Positions 58,165 to 64,000 of a stretch of 64,000 nt of DNA are shown here, in pieces; positions within the stretch are counted from its first letter, which is position 1, and the number at the start of each line of letters is the position of its first letter. Location of the stretch: NCBI GenBank assembly GCA_033439685.1, contig JAUEDM010000001.1, forward strand, positions 3,906,001 through 3,970,000, read 5' to 3'. The position numbers and the translations under genes are program-made. Under the pieces are notes generated by a model. It had not been told where the DNA came from. It worked only from the letters and a program-made list of their open reading frames with translations, and searched no databases. The stretch is from Apodospora peruviana (lineage: Eukaryota > Ascomycota > Sordariomycetes > Sordariales > Lasiosphaeriaceae).

Positions 58165-59283
58165 CTAATTTACGCCCAGGAGAGCCTCACGAAGCCGCGC
58201 AATGTCCTTGTGGGTTGTCTTGCAGCAGCCTCCAACCAGGATGGACCTCCACTGACCGCTCTGCTTTGTTGCCTTGACGACGTCTGCGAGCTGGGTCTCC
58301 CAAGGTGTCTGCGAATATGTCAGTAAAGCCTGAAAGGGAAACTGAGTGCGCAAAGTGCAAAGTCTGTTAAGGTCACTAACCTCAGAGACCTCCACGCCAT
58401 CAGGCACCTCCCACTTCTTCGTGGCCGTGTTGTAGACTTCGCCATTTGTGCCGTCAGGGTACAGGACGAGACTCGGCCACTCTTCAAGCCTGGCGTCTTC
58501 GATCATGTCCCTGATGATGGCCTCAAACCTCTTGACTAGCGACGGCAGCTTGCTGACTTTGGTGCAGTTGATGCCGATGCCCCACGGGACCGTATCGAAG
58601 ATTCCTTTGGTCATCATGACGTCGACGACATCTTGAGCCGAAAACCAACCCCCGGGTAACGTTTCATCGTCGCCGGGAAAAAGACACGATATCCACATAG
58701 GAATCTGCGCGAGCTTTGATTTCGAAGCTGACATGTCCTTCATCATGGTGCGGATGGCGATGATTTCGTCGATTCGAGGGATCGTCTCGAAGGCGAGGTA
58801 CTTGATCTCGTTCAGCAGGCTGTCATCCATCTTTGTGAAAAGTTCCAAGCGCTGGTTGTGCCACTCGGCCAAGGCATCGTGGTTGCCATGCTCGGCGTCG
58901 TATTTGCCGCTATACTCGGCTGAAGGGATCATGGTGGCGCCGTATGGGCCGAGGGAGAGGGCAACTTCGCCATCATTGCCATCGCGCGCCGACGACGCCT
59001 TCTTTGCGATGGAGACGGCATCGGCGAGGAATTTGGGAATATCGTCAACGGAAACACCGCTGGCCTCGAAGCCGTTGATGGACGTTTGGTAAGTGGCGGT
59101 CGAGATGATGTCGGCCCCAGCGTTTCCGAAGTCGGTCTGACACTTTAGGAGCGTGTCTTGGTCGGACAAGAGGCACTGGGATGACCATAGTGGTGTTTTT
59201 GTTGAAAAGTCAACATTGTATTTGTCCTCGAGCGAGGTGCCGAGGCCCCCATCGAGGATTTTAATGGGCGTGGCGTCTGGCAT
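58165..59283 (-). CDS. Homocysteine S-methyltransferase
   Basis: Exons 59283-58381 and 58308-58165 give 348 residues; the intron (GTTAGT donor, GCAG acceptor, 72 nt) is stop-free, so retention would add 24 residues. The N-terminus ILDGGLGTSLEDKY, the middle ISTATYQTSINGF, and the zinc-ligand regions GINCTKVS and ILVGGCCKTTHKDI (two adjacent Cys) are all present, as in the Hcy-binding domain of Mht1/Sam4-type enzymes. These transfer a methyl group from S-methylmethionine or S-adenosylmethionine to homocysteine, making methionine in the cytosol. No vitamin B12 domain is attached, consistent with fungi. A broken fragment of this gene and its promoter lies at 22390-22533. The promoter here contains TACCTAAGGTA (59323-59333), part of which is missing from the fragment. 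Confidence 0.92.
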   Translation of the reverse strand: MPDATPIKILDGGLGTSLEDKYNVDFSTKTPLWSSQCLLSDQDTLLKCQTDFGNAGADIISTATYQTSINGFEASGVSVDDIPKFLADAVSIAKKASSARDGNDGEVALSLGPYGATMIPSAEYSGKYDAEHGNHDALAEWHNQRLELFTKMDDSLLNEIKYLAFETIPRIDEIIAIRTMMKDMSASKSKLAQIPMWISCLFPGDDETLPGGWFSAQDVVDVMMTKGIFDTVPWGIGINCTKVSKLPSLVKRFEAIIRDMIEDARLEEWPSLVLYPDGTNGEVYNTATKKWEVPDGVEVSEVSDLNRLCTLRTQFPFQALLTYSQTPWETQLADVVKATKQSGQWRSILVGGCCKTTHKDIARLREALLGVN

Positions 59284-60208
59284 ACTTGGGCCGTGTTCCA
59301 GGGTGGACCGTGTTAAGATGCGTACCTAAGGTAGACACCCGTTTTGGTGTAATACCCGTGGACCTTAGTGAAGCTTTCGTGATGTTTGTCCCACCCCCTG
59401 AGCTGAGTTAGTTTTGGGGGCGGTTTGGTGTTCCAGGACGCTAAGAGCCCTATAACGTCAGGATGCCCGAGCATCAGGAGCTAGCTCCCGCGGGGGGTGA
59501 TCCTCCGGACCGCTCCATCGGCCTCGGAGATTGGGTATTGCTGTTCCTCCACACGGCCGTTGGTTGCCATTTGGATCAGCTTGCCCAACCCGGCGCTTGG
59601 AATCACGCCAAAAAGGGGGTGCAAAAAGAACACTAACAAAGACTAGGTGCAAGTACTGCAAAAGGAGTTTACAGCAAAACAAAGCGATGAATAAGCCAGC
59701 AGATAACGGCCTGGGTGGGACGACGACAAAGACCAACTGACGAACTGCATGCAAGCCCAGCAATCTAGCAACCCGGTACTCGGCAGCAAGCCAGTCCCAG
59801 TGACCTAAGCCTCCGGGCCCCAGCCTCAAATCTGTAAGCAGAGAGATCATCAAACGAATCCCGTGTGGCACAGCCCTTGAAGCCTGGGGGGTTCGCAGGC
59901 GAAGTTGGGGCGGAACACAACGCCTGGCCACAATTCGGGGCCCAACACGCTCGGACTCGGCGTCAGCTCGCATCCTGACGGAGCTGTGATTCCACACACA
60001 ACAGTACGCACACAACCGCTTCCGGTGGCATTTTTCGAGATTCAAGATTCGATAAGTATGTGAGGGGCGGCCAACTTGGTGGGCTGGTAGGATGTCTCCA
60101 GTCAGTCTTAACAACAATCAAAATAATCAACACTTTGCCTCGGCAGCTTCCTCTCAACTTGACTTTGCCAAGTATTCGACATTCCGAGTCGCACGTGTGA
60201 ACAACACC
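59284..60208. other. Divergent intergenic region
   Basis: Promoter region of the methyltransferase gene and leader of the plus-strand gene that starts at 60209. No gene supported; the long minus frame at 59458-60117 has no domain. Confidence 0.45.
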
Positions 60209-60820
60209 ATGGCACGAAGCAGCTGTTCGGTATCGCGCTCGTGGCTGGCGCTATTCCTGACCTTCCTCCTCCTCCAATGTTGCCACATCCAATCCGCCAT
60301 AGGCACACCACTACCACCATTAGTTATTACTCCTGAAGCAAGAAGAGTAGCGATACCATGCAGCGGCCCGATATTATTACACGAACTCTCACACCAAGTC
60401 AACGAGCCACGAAACGAGGTCGTCGCACGCCGGGCAGAACCAGCAGCAGCGGCAGCAGCAGAAGCAGAAGAAGAAGAAGAAGAAGAATCGCCAGCGTTAT
60501 TAGCAGCACGGCTTGTCCAAGATCTCGCTGCCCCGTCCGGTGAACAGGCAGCAGCAGGGCATACGGCAGAAAAGAGGGGATTGACGAAAAGAGGAGTGTT
60601 TGACTCTTCCAGCGGAGTCGGTATCGGAGCGGCTATCATCATCGTCGTCGGGGTGCTCATCGGCGTCGGGGTGGGCCTCATCGCTGTCTGCGGATTCGAG
60701 TGGAAGCTCTACTTCAGAAAGGCAAAGAAGGAGGACCATATAGAAAGCAATCCGGACGCGGGACTTTTGCAGACCCAACAGCCGCAGCCAAGGACGCCTG
60801 GTAATATGAAGTGGGGATGA
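60209..60820 (+). CDS. Secretory type I membrane protein with dibasic sites, unknown function
   Basis: 203 residues from the ATG at 60209. An in-frame ATG at 60092 would add 39 residues ahead of the signal peptide and is less likely. The start reads MARSSCSVSRSWLALFLTFLLLQ, a signal peptide with probable cleavage near SAIG or GTP. The luminal or extracellular part has an Ala/Glu low-complexity run, then two Lys-Arg sites (AEKR and LTKR) that could be cut by a Kex2-type protease. One membrane segment follows (AAIIIVVGVLIGVGVGLIAVCG, about residues 139-160) and a short basic cytosolic tail. I know no family for it. Processing would release a small peptide between the two KR sites or shed the N-terminal part; this is inference. 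Confidence 0.65.
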   Translation: MARSSCSVSRSWLALFLTFLLLQCCHIQSAIGTPLPPLVITPEARRVAIPCSGPILLHELSHQVNEPRNEVVARRAEPAAAAAAEAEEEEEEESPALLAARLVQDLAAPSGEQAAAGHTAEKRGLTKRGVFDSSSGVGIGAAIIIVVGVLIGVGVGLIAVCGFEWKLYFRKAKKEDHIESNPDAGLLQTQQPQPRTPGNMKWG

Positions 60821-63782
60821 GTTGGACTTGAACTACTTGAGACCAAAAGACAAAGGATCCTGAATGAGAAGAGCGAGGCCATTGATGAGGGCAAAATAAA
60901 AGGGGGGCGATAAGGTGTCCCCTTGTCACACTTTATGGGTGGGCATTACAGGGGTTGTAAGCAAGGCGTTTGGAGGCACTTTTTTGTTGATATCCCAGGA
61001 AATGCGAATTAGTGCTTTACAAGTTGCAACGTGAACTTCAAGTTAGTATTGTTGAAAGTATAAACTGCCTTTAATCACCATTTTTTTCTTTTTTGCCTGG
61101 TGCAACTTGAGATCTGTGGTGCCGACATGCGTAAGTAAGTATTTGACCAACATCACAGGGAAGCCGAGTAGCCTTCGCAGTAAGCCGCGAGTGGCGAAAG
61201 ACGTCAACATAGGCTCAAATCACATGTGCAATAAGGACAATAGAGTTCAGACTACGCACAACTGTATTTAAACATCCCAGCTCAAAATACTATCCGCCGG
61301 AGGAAGGTGGCTCTCTAGCTACAGCACGGCCAATCCAACTCCGTGTTTCTTCCGCATGTCCAGTCATTGTTTCCACCCTCGCTGCTTCCTCGGTCCTGTT
61401 GGGCATGTTAGAATGTGTCATGACAAACATAAGGTACCTAGGTAGTCACAAACGTGAGATACGTACCAACAAAAGCCGCGAGCCACAGGTTACAGGTGAA
61501 TCTTGGTGCCATGGGACCGGGTTTGTATTGGGATGGCGTCAGAGAGAACACCGTCAGTACCTAGTTTCTACCAGCAGGAAAAACTCGATTGGAGGCGCTG
61601 ATTGCGGAACTGGTGGGCGCGATGACCGGCGGGTGCAGAGACTCTAGGAAGGAAGTGCATTGTGTGTCCAGCTCTTAGTCGCAAGCTTGATGGTTGAAAT
61701 GACGCTCGAACAGGCATGCCCGCCAGGGTCGAACATTCGCTGCTAGGGGTCCAAGGCTTGAGCCTCCTTTGGGGAGATGCTGAAGAAGGGTCATCAAACA
61801 CGGCAACGTCTTGCTTCATGAAGTGTCCGCCGCGGCAATTGGAACCACCCTGACGCTCCGGTTAAGGATGGTAAAACGCATCGACGTTGTACCGGTTCTT
61901 GGGCACCTCGGACTAGGCATGGCGGTCCTTGGAGATTAATTCCCACATGCCTGGTCCGAGGTCTCCCAGAGCTTCTGGCTTTGATGACTGGCTTGACTAC
62001 TGGCTTCTGGCTTGTCGATTGGCTTGTGTAAACCTGCTCGAACTTGATGATTAGCCGTGTGCACCAAAGAAATGCTTTGGGTGAATTTCGGGATGTGGAC
62101 GCGGCCTTGACGCATGCACATGTAACTGAAAGATGCCAACACAACTTACAAATGGTGAGCAGTTTAACGTCATGCCCAGGACAAATTAATCTTGCTGTCA
62201 TTTGGATCTTGGGGTGTGTGTGTGTGTGTCAAGTACGGAGAGGGGAAGATGGAGGAGAGGCAGAAAGCCGGGGAGGATAGATAAGGGCAGCGACCGGGGC
62301 TGGCCTAAGGCTCGAATCTTCCATGAGGGCACAAGACCGAGAGCTGGGTGGAGTGCTCTTGCCAAAAATTGGGGACCAGCTTGGTTGCTGGCTGGGTTGA
62401 GATCAGATGAATACAGAAGGAAGCCGGGGTAGTGTCCAGCAGGTACATGGCCCCTGGTGAGGATGCTCTATTCTTGTAGGTACAGGAACTTCCACCTTGT
62501 TCGGATTGCTTGCTCCCCAGCCCGAGATGTTCAATCTCAACCATCTGGCTTGTGGAGTCTGCCTCGAACTGTTGAGGAAGTCTGGCCTCGCTGTCTGCTC
62601 CGATGTCTCCCGTCCGGCGAAGATCCTATGACCACGAGGCTGCACTTGCCAAGTTCTTCCCTGTCCCTGTCACGTCTGGATCGTTCCATACTCAACAGGG
62701 GATCCCGATCTCTTTCCCTTCTCCTTACGCGAATTGTAACTTCCTTGCATGGTAGAATGACTGCCCGGGTACCCAGGTACGTAGGTACATCTCCCTCCTT
62801 CAGGGGGTGGCCTCAGGCAGATACCAAGATCCCTTCCATTTGGATGACTTTGAAAGTTCTCAAAATCCGGAACATGGACATCTCCTTGCACCTTCCGCCT
62901 CTAATCAGCCAGGTGCTCATGTAGAACCTCTGCGGCCCGGTCCTCCTGCTGCACGAAATCTGGCAGGAGAGAATAATCCCCCAACAGTTCCACCCGCTCC
63001 CAACATGAGTGGCATGATACATGTTGTATGGAGTCAGAGCAGCGTGTAACTTCCTGTTCTACAATCAGCTCATGCGGTTCCGCCTGTTGATCAAGTGGAG
63101 ACACACAGACCTGTGCAATTTTCCTGATTTTCTCTACCAGATACGTCTTCCAGGTTTCTTCCTCGTGAGCTTATCTCAGATGCCGATGATCAAGTGCACT
63201 GCCATCGAGGTCCTCTCAGAGGAGCTGCCAAGATCAGAGCTCGGCTTGTCCTCGTCAGCGATTGTTCTCGCGATCATTCACACTACCATCTACACAAATC
63301 AACCAGGCTACCTAGGTACACATGCAGACAAGAGGAACAGCAAGAAAGGACATTGACCAAAGCATCTGGAAGGTCTTGTAATCACCTCCTGTTTGAGACT
63401 GCCTCTGGGCTTGGGGGTCATTCCCCGAGATAACCCTTCGCGGGCAGTCGCCTTCCTCGGGAACCCCAGGCGGAGATTACTTTGAGGTTGGCCCCTGATT
63501 CCAGGCAGGTTTTCCGCTCAGCCTCAGAAAGGTCCTCTTGGGCAGGGTCCAACGTCGGGTGACTGACGAGTTGACTGCCACTTTCAAGTGTTCGTGAGGC
63601 AGGTACCTAAGATTACATCTGCGTGCTAGCGGAGCACATGAGGGGGACCCAGCTTTGCCACTGCAGACTATAAAGCCCTGCCCTCCCCCCAACACCCTCC
63701 TGTCCTGTTTTCTTTTCTTTCTTCAAATCGGCGGCATCTGTTGAGGCCTCTGTGGTCATCGATCGCGGTCTGGCACCCGGCG
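60821..63782. other. Gene-poor interval near the window end
   Basis: About 3 kb with no well-supported gene. Several GGTA/CCTA motifs are concentrated here (61431, 62768, 63308, 63601). The plus-strand frame 62807-63049 is listed separately. Confidence 0.4.
62807..63049 (+). CDS. Possible 80-residue disordered protein or first exon
   Basis: The frame begins MASGRYQDPFHLDDFESSQ and continues Pro-, Gly- and Asn-rich, in a style like the disordered N-termini of fungal membrane enzymes. No folded domain follows within the next kilobase. It could be a relic, a first exon, or chance. Confidence 0.2.
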   Translation: MASGRYQDPFHLDDFESSQNPEHGHLLAPSASNQPGAHVEPLRPGPPAARNLAGENNPPTVPPAPNMSGMIHVVWSQSSV

Positions 63783-64000
63783 ATGAGACTCACTGTCCTG
63801 GAGGCCAACTTCTCCAGGGCCGAAGAGGAACTCATCATCGGGGGCCGGACTGTACCTTGGTAACAGCGGTCTCAGCAGATACTGCCTATCACCCCATTTA
63901 TCTCTCAAGATTCACACCAAGGTCTCCCTTGAATGATCGTTTGCCTTTCCATCCGCTTCTCTTCGCACTCGGACCAGCCAGACGCCAGACACAAGACCAT
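63783..64000 (+). CDS. Possible 5' end of a gene running off the window
   Basis: A CTATAAAG TATA-like box at about 63669 is followed by a C/T-rich stretch and an ATG at 63783. The frame reads MRLTVLEANFSRAEEELIIG and reaches a possible GTAACA donor after about 25 codons. The product is unknown and the assignment rests only on promoter-like features. Confidence 0.25.

Noticed and set aside
11789..59283. A secondary-metabolite gene cluster
   Set aside because: The SDR, the aminotransferase and the decarboxylase-like gene are far apart, with housekeeping genes between, and there is no core synthase.
1..64000. CRISPR arrays, prokaryotic operons or phage elements
   Set aside because: Introns, gene spacing and protein families are those of a fungal nuclear chromosome; no spaced direct repeats of CRISPR type were seen.

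Overview
This window is nuclear DNA of a filamentous ascomycete (Pezizomycotina), most likely a sordariomycete. Genes are separated by long non-coding stretches. Introns are short (mostly 50-80 nt), GT-AG, often with a CTAAC/CTGAC branch site close to the acceptor. The products (Csc1-type channel, HAK potassium transporter, Tps3/Tsl1-like trehalose subunit, Rsa4, CAX exchanger, fungal fucose-lectin fold) are typical of moulds. Species cannot be fixed from the sequence alone.

Layout. 0.6-3.4 kb (+): Csc1/OSCA-type channel. 4.2-10.0 kb (-): MSH4 meiotic MutS homologue with very long disordered N- and C-terminal extensions. 11.8-12.7 kb (+): acetoacetate-decarboxylase-fold protein. 13.4-16.2 kb (-): HAK/KUP potassium transporter. 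18.5-20.0 kb (-): branched-chain aminotransferase. 22.4 kb (-): broken fragment of a homocysteine S-methyltransferase gene whose intact relative lies at 58.2-59.3 kb. 23.7-26.6 kb (-): trehalose synthase complex subunit, followed by 5.6 kb without a gene I can support. 32.3-34.0 kb (-): Rsa4/Notchless. 34.5-35.7 kb (-): SR-rich fungal protein. 37.7-38.1 kb (+): tiny Cys-rich membrane-tail protein. 38.7-41.0 kb (-): vacuolar-type Ca2+/H+ exchanger. 41-44.8 kb: repeat-rich gene-free DNA. 44.8-48.0 kb (-): hydantoinase A-DUF917 fusion. 48.6-49.2 kb: nested inverted repeats with long A and G tracts. 51.3-52.3 kb (-): membrane-anchored expansin-like protein. 53.6-54.6 kb (+): NAD(P)-dependent SDR with an altered active site. 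55.5-57.1 kb (+): membrane-anchored fucose-lectin-like propeller. 57.3 kb (+): tRNA-Lys(CTT). 58.2-59.3 kb (-): homocysteine S-methyltransferase. 60.2-60.8 kb (+): secretory type I membrane protein.

The genes do not form a biosynthetic cluster. They are mostly housekeeping (ion transport, amino-acid and trehalose metabolism, ribosome assembly, meiosis) with a few surface proteins. Two neighbours, the expansin-like protein and the lectin, share one design: a short cytosolic N-terminus, one membrane segment and an external carbohydrate-associated domain.

The most striking signal is the tRNA-Lys(CTT) gene. Its D-loop is interrupted by 57 nt with every hallmark of a spliceosomal intron (GTAAGA donor, CTAAC branch site, CCAG acceptor). 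Exact GT-AG removal leaves a canonical 73-nt tRNA and creates an A15-U48 Levitt pair. Also notable are an interspersed intergenic motif built from GGTA/CCTA words, seen as a clean 9-bp indel between two related promoters, and the oversized MSH4.
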